Origin: Chlorops oryzae
Taxonomy: Eukaryota; Arthropoda; Insecta; Diptera; Chloropidae
Reading direction: 5' to 3'
Length of the DNA stretch: 64,000 bases
NCBI GenBank assembly: GCA_020466095.1
Contig: CM035807.1
Span: forward strand, 115,188,124 to 115,252,123
The notes under the pieces were generated by a model. The model did no database searches, was not told the origin of the DNA, and worked only from the letters and a program-made list of their open reading frames with translations. The position numbers were made by a program, and so were the translations under genes. Shown here in pieces: positions 21,780 to 33,209 of this stretch. Every line of letters starts with the position of its first letter. Positions within the stretch are counted from its first letter, which is position 1.

Positions 21780-21926
21780 CCGATGGATGTATTTTAAAAA
21801 TGGATATCGAGGAAAATATTATGGAAGATTTTAAATTTAATTAAATTCAATTCAGAACATCCTTTCTAATTAATTTTCTAAATTATGGGTTTAAAAATAT
21901 ATAAAATAATATACGAAAAATATACA

Positions 21927-22178
21927 TATCGCACACTTGCTACTAAATCGGCACAATTCAAAATTTCGCATTTCTCGAAAATCATTCAATCTCTCTTCAA
22001 ATTGAGGAGAAATAATATTTTTTCTAAACTTATATTACTCTCAATCAGACTGTTGCATCTGTCAATATAAGCGTTAATTTTCTGAGTGTTGGGTTTCTTA
22101 CAGAAAAATGCAATCGAACATAAAAAAATTTATTAAAAATATTTTGGATTGTGCCGATTTATTAGCAAGGGTGCGATT
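21927..22178. mobile_element. TIR MITE, CGCACNCTTGCTA family, copy 1
   Basis: ATCGCACACTTGCTACTAAAT and its inverted partner (ATTTATTAGCAAGGGTGCGAT) delimit about 250 bp. A close direct copy is at 41115-41377. Confidence 0.8.
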
Positions 22179-22199
22179 TGTATAAAAAATTTTACCTTA

Positions 22200-22960
22200 A
22201 AAAACGATGTAATGTATTGATTTGTAAAAGCGAAATTTTCGACTACAAAATAATCGATTATAGAGATTATCTACACGAGCGATTATTGAAATGATCATAT
22301 ATCAAAAATTGCGATTAACAATCATCGATTATGGAAATAATGGATTATTGAAATGAGAACTTGTCAACTTATCATCACTATTAGTTACAATATCAACTAC
22401 TTTTCACAGCTCAATACTGTCGCTAGAGACAACATTAGAGCTGGAGAACTATCGATAGTTGCAACACATATGACCATCCATATACGCTATTTAGAGGCCA
22501 TTTATACGTTAAGACATTTCGATATTCGTTATTGAAATGATCATTTATCGAAAATATCGATTAACAATAATCGATTATGGAAATAATCGATTATTGAAAT
22601 GACCTATTATACGCCATTTACACGTTAAGACATTTCGATAATGAAACAAATTTTCGATGGCAAGGGAGGCAGGGGGAAGAGAGAAAAACGCTACCATATA
22701 ACATCCCCGTGCGTTCCTAGCCCACAAAAAGTGTGTTTCATTATCGAAATGTCTTAACGTGTCAATGGCCTCTAAGCAAAATTGAATTTGTCGATTAAAA
22801 ATTTATCGATTATAGAGATGATCTACATGAGCGATTATTGAAATTATTATTTATCGAAAATATCGATTATGGAAATAATTGATTATTGAAATTATCGATG
22901 ATTGAAATGACCGATTATTGATTTGACTGATCATCAAAGCAACACATCCTCTTGCCACTC
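22200..22960. repeat. Degenerate ATCGATTAT-rich repeat field with MITE ends
   Basis: Roughly 18-20-bp degenerate units (CGATTATTGAAATGAT) alternate with AGGCCATTTACACG MITE material: an isolated left end at 22495 and a complete copy at 22611-22771. Includes 22356-22495, the inverted partner of 19655-19785. Confidence 0.65.
22611..22771. mobile_element. AGGCCATTTACACG MITE, second full copy
   Basis: GCCATTTACACGTTAAGACA and inverted TGTCTTAACGTGTCAATGGC form the ends. The body differs from the 19505 copy. Confidence 0.75.
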
Positions 22961-23089
22961 CGCGGCGTGAGAAATTTATAGAAATTCGACTGTCTTATTT
23001 TATTAACCAAATGAGAATTATAGGCGTCATTCTAAGCTGCGTATGCTATGGCTAAAAAGTATGGATAGATTCCTGAAAATTCTTCAGAC

Positions 23090-23640
23090 TATCGATGGTC
23101 ACAACTATCGATAGCTCTCCAGCGCTAACATCATTGCTTCATTCATCATCGTGTGAGCGTGTGTGGCGTAGGCTTGGCCAAAATATATCGAACATATCGA
23201 AATATCGCAACGATATTTGTACTCGATACTTTATATTTTGATACTTCGATGTATCGATACTGATTTGGCAGTATCGAAATACGATATTTTTTGTCAATAA
23301 GAAAACCAGTGCTGTCAAATCAGTGCTTTTTATCACTAAGACGAGATGTACACAGTAAGACTTTCGGATAAAAAACATTTTTTTTTTGTCAAGAGACGCA
23401 CGGGGAAAAAATAAAAATGCTTCCATATCACATCCACATGCGTACCCTTTTAGAAAAAGTATGTTTTTTTTAAGTACGGGTGGAGTTGGAACGAATAAAA
23501 CACTAGAGTTTAACTATACGCGTTTCCTACAGGGTATGTACTGCCGATATATCGATATTTTTTTCAAATAATATTTTTTCGATATTCGATAAAGTTTTGA
23601 AATATCGAAATATCAAATATCGATATTTTGTTATTCTGGA
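23090..23640. repeat. ATCGATA-rich element remnants
   Basis: Dense TATCGATA/ATCGAAATATCG palindromic words, probably decayed MITEs of the type seen intact at 32187 and 26798. Boundaries are not resolvable. Confidence 0.4.
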
Positions 23641-23744
23641 CTGGTTTTCATCAACTTTCATCAAAGTTGAATTTTTTTCCCTTCAGTACATATATAACTA
23701 TATATGTCACTCAGGAGCCGTTTCTATTTTGGCTCTTTTCAACA

Positions 23745-23836
23745 CGGTCTTGGGTACCCACCACGGTCTTGGGTACTCACCACGGTCTTGGGTACCCACC
23801 ACGGTCTTGGGTACCCACCACGGTCTTGGGTACCTC
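23745..23836. repeat. Minisatellite, 19-bp unit, about five copies
   Basis: The unit CACGGTCTTGGGTACCCAC is repeated head to tail with one or two changes. Its KpnI-like GGTACC recurs every 19 bases. Confidence 0.9.
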
Positions 23837-23839
23837 ACC

Positions 23840-24808
23840 AGAATGAACATTTTGCACTTAGGTACTCACCAAAAGTATTTTCCTCTTCCACGTCTTTTTT
23901 TGCCTGCCGAGTAACATCTCTTTCTAACTAGCGCGAAATATCCCGCTCAAAATCTATGAGAGTGACATATATGGTTATATATGGCTTCTCCCATCGTAGG
24001 TATGACAACCTACTGTATTTCAAAAGTACACATGTATTGAATTATACCTCAGAGACAATTTAAAATATTTTCTTCTAGCATAAAACTTCAGTGTTTTGCC
24101 TTCTTTGTCGCATAATATGTATGTCAGTTTTATCTTTTTTTTTTCTTACATTTTACAAATGTTTTGTAAATATTATAATTTAATACTTAAAAGCTGGCTT
24201 CGAAATAAATAACAAACAATAGAGACATGTAAACAAATTTACAATATTAGTATTTTAAATACACATATATGTATCTATATAAGAAATATTGTTATTTTTT
24301 ATTTTAAATATTTTTTTAAATTTATGACTATTGACCACACCATATGCATCCTGATTGTGTGAAATGGAAACATAAAACTCTACCATACCCAACGAGAAGT
24401 TCTCAAAATTTCGCTTAAGGCTTAGTCTGATGAATTAATAAGACTACAATATACATATATTGAAAAAAGCCATTCATATACATTAATGAAAAAATTCTTA
24501 TTATTTTTTAAATACAATATTAGTTGTTAGGGCGCTTGTTTAATTTATATATAAAGTTATTAGAGTTACAGTTAAGAGAGAGATAAAAAATGTTTTGAAA
24601 TGTTAATTTTCATGAGTTCCTAAATACATTTACACATTGAATGTTAGTTTTTTTTTTTTTTGGATTGTTAAGGAGTTAAGTATTAGAAAATGTACCAAGT
24701 ACTATAGTTCAAAATAATTGTTGTTTTTTTTTTTTTGCATTTGTTTTTGTTCTTTTGCTTTTTTTTCGAAATTTCTTCAACATACCACATGACGTTTGGG
24801 GAGAACTT
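23840..24808. other. AstC 3' flank, AT-rich
   Basis: Lies downstream of AstC on the minus strand. Several T-runs (24640-24660, 24724-24737). No other gene supported. Confidence 0.4.
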
Positions 24809-24929
24809 TTACTTTTTGAAACACGAAATCGGGTTGAAATAGCATTGTCGGTATCGAACTTGGCGCTTACTTTCTGGCAAACGGTACATTCCTCCCATAC
24901 TATTCCAAGATGGTGAGCGCATGTAAGCA
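24809..24929 (-). CDS. AstC: Allatostatin C precursor, exon 3 (mature peptide exon)
   Basis: The last coding exon follows a TTCCTTATGCCAG acceptor. It completes the split Asn codon and encodes residues 79-119. The mature peptide QVRYRQCYFNPISCF (residues 103-117) is preceded by the dibasic SKR site and followed by KK and stop. The N-terminal Gln should cyclise to pyroGlu. Cys109 and Cys116 form the conserved disulfide. There is no C-terminal Gly, so the peptide has a free acid end, as in other AstC. It signals through somatostatin/opioid-like GPCRs and is known for inhibiting juvenile hormone synthesis and gut or other neurosecretory targets. Only the leading residue of the peptide differs between fly species I know (Gln or Glu). 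Confidence 0.95.
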
Positions 24930-24996
24930 CTGGCATAAGGAAAAAAACGTTTTTTAAATTATTTAATATAAGTAATTAAAGGGTTAAATAACTTAC

Positions 24997-25124
24997 TTCG
25001 GCCTGTACTGAGCAATGAACATTTGCAGACGATCCAAGGGTATGCTGGGGTACACTGATTGATTTGGTAGATCATAATAGGCGCTTCGGATTTCCTCAAG
25101 TTCCGGTTCAATTGTATCTAAGTC
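24997..25124 (-). CDS. AstC: Allatostatin C precursor, exon 2
   Basis: A 128-nt exon with a TTTCTTAAAG acceptor and a GAA/GTAAGT donor. It continues the exon 1 frame and ends in phase 2 to match exon 3. It encodes the acidic spacer (DLDTIEPELEEIRSAYYDLP to FIAQYRP), including the Leu-rich LDRLQMFIAQYRP stretch typical of AstC precursors. Confidence 0.93.
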
Positions 25125-25194
25125 CTTTAAGAAAAAAAAATTAATTAATTAAAATTAAAATTGAGTAATGATTTTTTTGTCTGTTTTGACGAAC

Positions 25195-25322
25195 CTCATT
25201 GTTGTCAAGACTGATGCTGTTGCTTTGTGGCCTTGCTGCCACCAGCGAAAAGAGAATAACAAATAGAATTGTGTAGTTAACCATGCCTTGTCCCAAACCA
25301 ACCATTTTAAAATTGATGAGAG
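25195..25322 (-). CDS. AstC: Allatostatin C precursor, exon 1 (signal peptide)
   Basis: The coding part is 25195-25305 (37 codons), starting at an AAAATG context. Residues 1-24 (ends FVILFSLVAA) are a signal peptide, then RPQSNSISLDNNE. The donor is GAG/GTTCGT. Upstream of the ATG, TTCTTTTTCTTATAG at 25323-25337 is a good acceptor, so at least one non-coding 5' exon should lie farther up (higher coordinates). The three exons give a 119-residue precursor. Confidence 0.92.
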
Positions 25323-25589
25323 CTATAAGAAAAAGAAATTTTTTGTTATTTTAATAGTCACATAAAAATAGTTGGTAATGACTTATAAGATTACTAATTA
25401 CTAATAAGAAAGATTATTTTTTCTCCAAGCCGTTCTTATTTCACTCATTTTCCCGCTTTGAAAGCGACGAAAGCGAGTTACATGTAAAAACTCGATCGTT
25501 TTTGTTGCGCCGTGGAAATGCAGCCTTGGAAACAATTCGCTCAGCTGTTGGCAGTTTCGTGCAGTACGATAACAGACCTATTAGGAGCC

Positions 25590-25635
25590 ATGTTTCGTCA
25601 CGGACTTTCGGGTTTCGTCACGCACGTGCCGTGAC
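25590..25635 (-). promoter_or_regulatory. Candidate CRE-like/E-box cluster upstream of AstC
   Basis: Within 45 bases lie two TTTCGTCACG words, one CCGTGACA and a CACGTG E-box, about 290-330 bases upstream of the AstC start codon. CGTCA/TGACG are half-sites for bZIP (CREB-type) factors. Function is inferred only from words and place. Confidence 0.3.
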
Positions 25636-25642
25636 ATTTTTG

Positions 25643-26106
25643 CCCAGCAGTTATTTAGGAAGTGCATTACCAAAGTAATGCATTTTTTCATCGATGAAAT
25701 AGTAATGCAAAGTAAATTGAACAAATTTGCATGGAGAGGTAATCGAAAAGGTAATGTGTTTCCTAATATATTCACTCCCAAAGCAAGCGTTACATACTTC
25801 GTATACCGATGGTAATGCAAAAAAAGTACTGTTTATGCATTACAAGAATACGATTATTTTACAACTGGAACAAGGCATGCATTGTTCCTTGCGAAATTTG
25901 TATTAATTGTAATGCATTACTTATTTGCATTCCAAGTAATGCATAGAATATAAGCTTGCTTTGGATGACATTAGCAAAATTAACTTTTCGAATTACCTCT
26001 CCATGCAAATATTGTTCAATTTACTTTGAATTCCTTTTTGCATTCCTATTTCATCGATGAAAAAATGCATTACTTTGGTAATGCACTTCCTAAATGTAAC
26101 TGCAGG
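25643..26106. mobile_element. Long-palindrome TIR element beside the AstC upstream region
   Basis: More than 100 bp at each end (GTTATTTAGGAAGTGCATTA, then CCAAAGTAATGCATT and CATCGATGAAATAG) are inverted copies. The centre is also rich in GTAATGCATTAC palindromes. The outer bases CCCAGCAG resemble other CCCAGC ends here (10541, 38007). It begins 338 bp upstream of the AstC start codon. Confidence 0.8.
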
Positions 26107-26339
26107 TACCTGCCGGTCGCCTGTCTGATATTTAGTTTTGCCAATACTCCCGAGCTTCTATTAAAGTATGTCTCCCGAAAGTATACCGCATATTAATTCG
26201 AATTTATATTTAGCCCGAAAGTATACCGCGTTTATTTCAATTTGCTTTGCATTGAAAATCTAAAGAAATATTTGTAGTATGTACCTATATTCGTTTTGTT
26301 CCATTTTATTCAAGAAGTTTTTGAAAGGGTCTTGCCGAC

Positions 26340-26770
26340 TCAGGAAGGCAATCGGCCCAATGAAAGGGATTTTAAGGTTTTGTTGATTTTTGAATACACT
26401 TATACTACCTTAACACACTGTAGGAACCGATGTCCTTGAAATATCCTTACAAAAACCTTTTCATTAAGCGCTTTTAAAAAAATTTATATCTCAAAAACAA
26501 ATTAAGATAAAAAGATGAAACAAATGGCCGCTGATAGCTTATAAAACGGATAATTAAAATTTTTTTTTTAATTTTACACTGAGAAAAAAACTTTCACAAA
26601 AGAGAAAATAAAATTTTAAAAAATTTTTTCAGTGTATTCCCGTTTTTGCGCCACTTTCTCGCTGCTTCTAAAAAATACCTCTGAGTATGACCTTTAACTG
26701 AAAATTTTTTTATCAAAATCAAAAGGTAGTTTTAGAAGATATTAACAAACACGTAAGCCCATATAGACAC
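26340..26770. repeat. Member of the CACTGAG-hairpin repeat block family
   Basis: Shares order and words with 6470-7060, 48300-48900, 55800-56160 and 58070-58260 (ATATCTCAAAAACTAATTAAGATAA-like phrase, then a CACTGAGAAAAA/TTTTTCAGTG hairpin at about 26576-26632). Confidence 0.65.
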
Positions 26771-26797
26771 TCTCAGTACTGATATGCTGCACTTGAC

Positions 26798-27405
26798 TAG
26801 TGTTGAAACGATACCATGAAAGTATCGATATCAGTACTCATTTAATGTATCGAGATTAATATCGATAACACTAAAATACCGAACCAGAATATCGTACTGG
26901 GTAGTACTCGCTCAAGATTAAACAAATTTTTATGATTCTTGGTATTTACACATCATAGCCATGGGCGTAGCTAGGGATTTTTTCTAGGGTCGTCAGATTT
27001 TAATATATAATTATATGATATACCTGTTGGTATAGTAAATTTGAAGTACTACTGATTTTTCTAGGGTGGGAAAAGAGGTTTTTAGGTGGGAGTTTAATAT
27101 TTTCTTGTCAGTGCTGCCAATAATTTGGCGTAGGTTTAACCTTTAGATAATTTATAAAAATCCCTTTCCCTTGCGAGGAAAATGCTTACGAAAAATCCAT
27201 TTCAAAATGAAAAAAGTCCCTCAAAAAGGGAAAACCCCCACAAATTTGCAGCACTAATACAAGGAAAATATTATGAGTAAATACTGATATTAAAGTATCG
27301 ATACCGCGAAAATACTTGGTGGTAAGTATTGAGTACAAAATATACTCAGTATCGACAAAAAGTATTCGATATCAAGTAGTATTTACTCATTTTGTTTCAA
27401 CACTA
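26798..27405. mobile_element. 608-bp hAT-like MITE with perfect 8-bp target duplication
   Basis: Ends TAGTGTTGAAACGATACC and GTTTCAACACTA are inverted partners. CACTTGAC flanks both sides (26790-26797 and 27406-27413). Rich in AGTATCGATA words. No transposase frame. Confidence 0.88.
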
Positions 27406-27413
27406 CACTTGAC

Positions 27414-27958
27414 ATGCGTATGCAGAGGCATCACTTATACGGCATATTGGACGTTATTCAAATATTCATTTTGCGCGGGCTCATTTATATTTTGTAGAGT
27501 AAATGGCTCACAATTAACTATTATTCGGATTGAGAATTTTTTCCAAAACAGCAAGTAAAGATTCCGCTTGCCAACATATACATACATATAATTATACACA
27601 GTAAAAATTAGCGAAAGAGGTATACCGATTTGTTGCACTTTCTAATCCTTGGATATTGTTGATTTTGATTGGAGCTCACAAGGTTTACACATTTATGCCA
27701 ATGTTTTTTGTTGAGCAAAAGGGAACTATTTAAAAAATTGACAAATGGTTTATCTATTGTGTTTGTGTTAAGGAAAGTGGAATGTTGATAAACCAAAAAA
27801 AAAAATTTTTGGGGGACTTACAAATGTGATAAAAAATCTCAACATATGTGAATCATTGGAAGGCACGCGTGATAAGAACGATAATAATAGAGTTGCAAAG
27901 AAAGCTTTTAACGATTTTATATTGGGTCATATAAAAAGTGTACGCGGTTATTCGTCAA
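27414..27958. other. Unique-looking spacer between two hAT-like elements
   Basis: No gene supported. Short (ATAC) repeats lie near 27580. Confidence 0.4.
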
Positions 27959-29409
27959 TAGTGTTGAAACAAAATGAGTAAATACTACTTGATATCGAAT
28001 ACTTTTAGTCGATACTGAGTATATTTTGTACTCAATACTTACCACCAAGTATTTTCGCGGTATCGATACTTTAATATCAGTATTTACTCATAATATTTTC
28101 CTTGTATTAGTGCTGTAAATTTGTGGGGGTTTTCCCTTTTTGAGGGACTTTTTCGATTTTGAAATGGATTTTTCGTAAGCATTTTCCTCGCAAGGGAAAG
28201 GGATTTTTATAAATTATCTAAAGGTTAAACCTACGCCAAATTATTGGCAGCACTGACAAGAAACAATAATTCAAACTCCCACTCTAAAAACCTCTTTTCC
28301 CACCCTAGAAAAATCAGTAGTACTTCAAATTTAATATACCAACAGGTATATCATATAATTATATATTAAAATCTGACGACCCTTGAAAAAATCCCTAGCT
28401 ACGCCCATGGCTATGATGTTAAATTACCAAGAATATTAAAAGCGGACTTTTTTAATATAGAGTTTTACTAACATTTCTGTATCATACTTAAACTTGGGTT
28501 TTCGTATTTTAATGGATTTTAATTAAGGATACTTAAATTTCTCAGATAGGATTTTATAAGATACTAAGGTTGACCTACTATTATGGCTATGACAGAACAT
28601 TCAAAACTCCGTAAGAAAGCCACAAGAATTTTCGCCACCTATAAAATCGGAGTATTCAAATTAGCCTATTCAAGGCGTCATATTTTAGTATTTAGGAATT
28701 GGCCAATAGTTAATAAAATTCGGCCAATAGCGACGCCTAGAAATAACCTATATGTAAATACCAAGATACATAAAAATTTAGTTTTAATCTTGAGCGAGTA
28801 CCAGTGTTGGAAAATGAAATTTCAGTGTGTAACAAAATGGTCCATAATTGTACCTAAATATAGTAAAGTGTACCTAATATACCCAGCGGATTTTTTGTCA
28901 TAAATGGTAAATTCATTAATGTTTTACGCAAGACTCTGGGAAAATTTGTACTTCCAAACTATAACATGGTGCATTAAATTTTCAGCGGATGTTTTCATAC
29001 AATTCCAATGGAAATGTCTCGAGTAGTAAGTGTTTTCACTCCCGAACGTTGCGATATGTCTTGCAAAACGAGAGGTCTGAACGAATGGGATTCTTATCCG
29101 TTTCGTCAAATATTCATATATCGGCCGCTATGCAGCTATTTCAAATTCATAGAATTCAATAGAATCAGATATGCGGATAACCAAAAGACTATTCACATGG
29201 TATTCACTAAATTTCCATATTAAATCTGTACCACCAAAGACACTCGCCTATGGTCTTTGAAGTGAAATACCAAGAATCATAACTTTTTCAACTGAGCATG
29301 TACCCAGTATCGATACTTCTGGTTCGGTATTTTAGTGGTATCGATACTTAATCTCGATACATTAAATGAGTACTAGTATCGATTCTTTCATGGTATCGTT
29401 TCAACACTA
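27959..29409. mobile_element. Larger inverted relative of the 26798 hAT-like element
   Basis: It starts TAGTGTTGAAACAAAATG and ends GGTATCGTTTCAACACTA. From 27959 to about 28435 it is the reverse complement of 26935-27405. It then carries about 830 extra bases, bounded by ACCAAGAAT-type words, before the terminal part resumes near 29265. Target duplication is not evident. Confidence 0.75.
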
Positions 29410-30994
29410 CATATGTGAGCTAATTTTTGATTATTTTGTCTCTTCTTGTATGTAAGTCCGCATAAAGCTAATGAGAATTTTAGAAAAATATTTCTATGCA
29501 CTTTCAAAAATTTCAACAAATCTTTTGTCAAGTGTTAATAAATTTGGTATTTAATACAACAAAATAATCAACCAAATTTTTGTTCAAAATTTAATATTAC
29601 GAACTTTTCCCGAATTTCGTGATTTTTTGAAATTTTTAATTGGGACAATTAAAAAACCGATGAATCGAGTTTAACAAACGCCATTAATTGGAATTTTTCG
29701 TAGCCAATTTTTCTGTGTAATGAAGCTTCTACGCGGATCGATTGAAAAAGCATCCTTATGAATAAAAAGGTGAATTTTCTGAAATAAACACCAATGCCGA
29801 CTTAAGATGCAACATTTGATGGACTAAGCCCTCGCACATGTCCGAATAATTCCATTTTCTTCGTCATTTAAAATCTTCATTTCCCGTTAAAATGAATAAA
29901 ATTCTCGAAAAAGAATAAATACTTTGCTTGACCTTTTCACAAGGAATTGCATTCATGAGTTTTTTTCTTATTCCAAAATCTGAATTTACGGGAAATCCTT
30001 TCATTTCATTCAATGCTTCTTTTACTTATAATCCATCCCCGTAAAGAAGAAAATTGGTACAACTCAAAGGTATCAGCCACCGAATGGGGATTTTCTTCTT
30101 CTTCGAATTCTTTTAATTGAAGACATTTGTGGAGGAAGAACGATTGATTCCTTTGAAAAAGAGTACAGGTTACGTGCTTTACTCTCGATTGAATAAACAT
30201 TTCAATCTCGTACAATTTAAGCCGTTTTTTTTTTTTTTTCGAAGAACCTCAAAACGTGACTGAACGGAATCCTTTGTTATTGGCTATCGACATCATCTTA
30301 TAAAAGCTTCAATGAATAACGGTATAAAAGTGCATTTTTCATAAATAAAGAAAATAAAAGTTATATGTATGTATGTATATAACGTGCGCAGGAAACCGCA
30401 GTCAACGTGAAATGTTTACTGCAAACAAGGAACACGGGAAAGGATTAAGATTTCTAATTGTATTTTGTAATAAATATCCACACACTTTTACTCAAGTCAA
30501 GTTCAAGTTGAATAACGCACACACACACAACAGAGAGCCGGCAGTTGCTGCAGTATGAAATTGAGCTTTTTAAACTTCTAACGAAAGCGCCTTAGGGAAT
30601 AATCCTCATAGGAAAGCTATGCATAATGGTTTTTTTTTTGCATGCATGCACTTATGTGTGCACTTATGTGAACGTACGATTAAAATGTGAGAGCATAAAA
30701 GATTACATTTTTGTTGCCTTCTTTTTGTGAAAATATGCAAGCCAATGGGGAATTTAAAAGAATTTTAAAAATGAAAAGCCAAACAAAAAACCATCGAGAG
30801 TTGGAAGACAACAAAATTGTTACGTTCTTCAGCTATTTCGAATGTTTTTGTTTTATCAAACAAATGTAGGTAAAAAAAAATTAATGAAATTTATTAAAAT
30901 TACATTAAATTATTAACCCTTTAGATGATTTTAATAAGCGGAAAAAGTTTTTTCTCTCAGTAAATAGTTTTTCTAAGCCTTCAAAAATTATAAT
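29410..30994. other. Intergenic, nothing supported
   Basis: Short frames only. (TATG) and (AC) runs lie near 30365 and 30515. No domain or promoter pair found. Confidence 0.4.
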
Positions 30995-31240
30995 TAGGGC
31001 TCGGATTTTTTTGACTTTTATAATTTTAAAGCATACTTTATGGAGCACAAATTTTGTTCAACTCACCTAAAATTAGGATTCAAATCGATTTTTGACTTCA
31101 ATATGAATTTTTTTGAAATTAAAAAAAGCGATTTGAAGTTCAACTTCGCTTAACTTATTCGCAAAATGGTGGTACGAAAATATTTTTGCCCCATAAAGTA
31201 TGCTTTGAAATTTATAAAAGTCAACAAAATCCGAGCCTTG
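30995..31240. mobile_element. hAT-type MITE, CAGGGCTCGG family, copy B
   Basis: TAGGGCTCGGATTT and AAATCCGAGCCTTG ends. Opposite internal orientation to copies C, D, F and H. The target duplication has decayed. Confidence 0.85.
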
Positions 31241-31269
31241 GTTATGTTTAATATACCATTTTTTTTTGA

Positions 31270-31620
31270 TCGACGCTCGATAGAGCTGGGGAGCTATCGA
31301 CAGTTTGATAATCGATAGTTTTGATAGTCGATAGCTTCCATAATCGATAGTTTTGATAGTCGTAATATTTGATTCGAAGTCAGTAATCGATATGAATTTA
31401 GTAATCGATAGTTCAGTAATCGATTATTGAAAGAATCGATCGTTTCAGTAATCGATTATTGATATAATCGATAGTTTCAGTAATCGATTATTGAAATAAT
31501 CGATAGTTTCAGTAATCGATATTGAAATAATCGATTTTTCAATAATTAGTAGGTTCAATAATCGATAGTTTGACAATCGATAGTATTTAAAAAATATACT
31601 ATACTTTTTTAATAGGTCGT
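31270..31620. repeat. Degenerate tandem array of AATCGATAG words
   Basis: About 15-16-bp degenerate units (GTAATCGATAGTTT, AATCGATTATTGAAAT) repeat over 330 bases. Each contains the ATCGAT palindrome. Confidence 0.75.
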
Positions 31621-31629
31621 TCGGCAACA

Positions 31630-32178
31630 TGGTAAAGGCTGTCCAGGCAGTCTGAAATAAAAAAAATCGAATGGAATACTTATGTATGTGATGTTAAGTA
31701 CGTCCGTTCGTTATCGTCCGTACCAGAATTATTTGGACGTGTCGGTGATTATAAGTTGTAATTTTTTTTAATACTTGGAATTTTGGTCTGATTTCTTCAC
31801 AGCATATATTCTCAAGAGGTTTTACTATTCAAATATGAATGAAAAAAAATCGATTTTTTTAAGTGATTACATCAAAATAACCTCTTAACCCATTTTGAGA
31901 CTCGGTGTTCGATTTTTCGAACAAAATCAATGGCTTTTTGTTGTTGTCTTTTCAAAAAGTACCTTTTTCGGTTCCTTTTTTTAACCAGAAACCATATGCG
32001 AGTTCGTATACGGTAAAGGGTTAATAGTTATTTGAAATTGTCGATTGCTATGTGTGAGTTTTTTTAATTGTTGCTTTTTTTAAGCTGATATGAAAAAGTA
32101 TTCCACTTTTTATTTCCTTTAACAATAATTTTTTAACATCAAGATTCTTTCCGATTTTTCAGGTCTTCAGATTCGGGT
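31630..32178. other. Intergenic, nothing supported
   Basis: T-rich sequence without coding or repeat signals that I can defend. Confidence 0.4.
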
Positions 32179-32186
32179 CTTCCACA

Positions 32187-32320
32187 TAGGGATGGGCAAA
32201 AAACATCGATATATCGAAACATCGATATTTCCCCTCGATAGTATCGTTTAAATTTTGATGTTTCTTAATAAACATCGATATGATATATATCGATGTATTT
32301 TCCCATTTTGCCCATCGCTA
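32187..32320. mobile_element. 134-bp hAT-like MITE with perfect 8-bp target duplication
   Basis: TAGGGATGGGCAAAA and TTTTGCCCATCGCTA are inverted ends. CTTCCACA flanks both sides (32179-32186, 32321-32328). The body is ATCGATATATCGA-rich. Related longer elements are at 33529-34158 and 35778-36552. Confidence 0.9.
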
Positions 32321-32328
32321 CTTCCACA

Positions 32329-33209
32329 TTTCTTCAAACTTTGAATTTTAATGAAAATTTTATTGAAAAAAAATTTAATTATTTCATAAAAAGAATTCTC
32401 TGATGGCAGCTCCATTGATTTCTTTAACGATGATTGAACAACCTGCATCCATAAAGTATTTGGCATAATTATGAAAAAAAGCACATTTAAAATATGAAGC
32501 AATCAACTGAAGCGACACTCAAAATGATTACATACAAATTGAACTTTAATGTAAAGATAAAGGCTTATCTCTCCAGAGACCTTTTATTCTGTGATCAAAG
32601 GGGAAATATTTTCGATAAAAAATAATTTGACTAGACATAATATTTCTGTAATTTTACGCATGAGAAAATTATTGAATTTTTCGATTGTTGAAGCCCAAGA
32701 ACAAAAATATATCGCCTCCCATGGGCGCTGCATTAGAAACGCTTGCACAATTTTTCAAAAATCGACATTTGATCAGTGAAAAAAAAAAAAAGAAAATCAG
32801 ACAATCCGTTAAAAAGAGAAAATTTGAAGTAATGGCGCACATTCGCCTTGGTTTGATGACCTCTGAACTGTTAGTTTAATAAGTTTTTCTGCATTTTTGC
32901 AATGTCATCTTTTGAAATGTTGTTGTAAATGAATCGGTCATTTCAAAAACCCTCATAAGTCAATTGAAAAAACTGCTTCATGCTCTAACACTATTAACAT
33001 TATTTATTAAAGGTCACAAAAGGAAACAATTTTCAATGCAATGGCTTTGGAAAAATTTTATATTCAAAATCATGATTCCGGTCATTTGACCACCTTGGCT
33101 TTTCTTTTGTTAGGCCAAAGTCTTTAAAGAACTTTTTTTCCTTCTGAATTCAATATTAAGGAGGAAGGAATGTTTAAGCTCACGCGTTCTTTTCCCAAAA
33201 TACACATCT
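32329..33209. other. Intergenic, nothing supported
   Basis: Short frames only. GAATCGGTCATTTCAAAAACC near 32930 is inverted at 34340, a small extra inverted match beside the hairpin element. Confidence 0.4.

Noticed and set aside
24709..24936. 75-codon minus-strand frame over AstC exon 3
   Set aside because: It is a shifted frame; the spliced frame that gives the allatostatin peptide is the real one.
28583..28903. 106-codon plus-strand frame inside the second hAT-like element
   Set aside because: No transposase motif, AT-biased composition, no homology recognised.
26798..29409. Reading the two TAGTGTTGAAAC elements as one autonomous transposon
   Set aside because: The first has its own perfect 8-bp target duplication, so the two are separate insertions, and no transposase frame exists.
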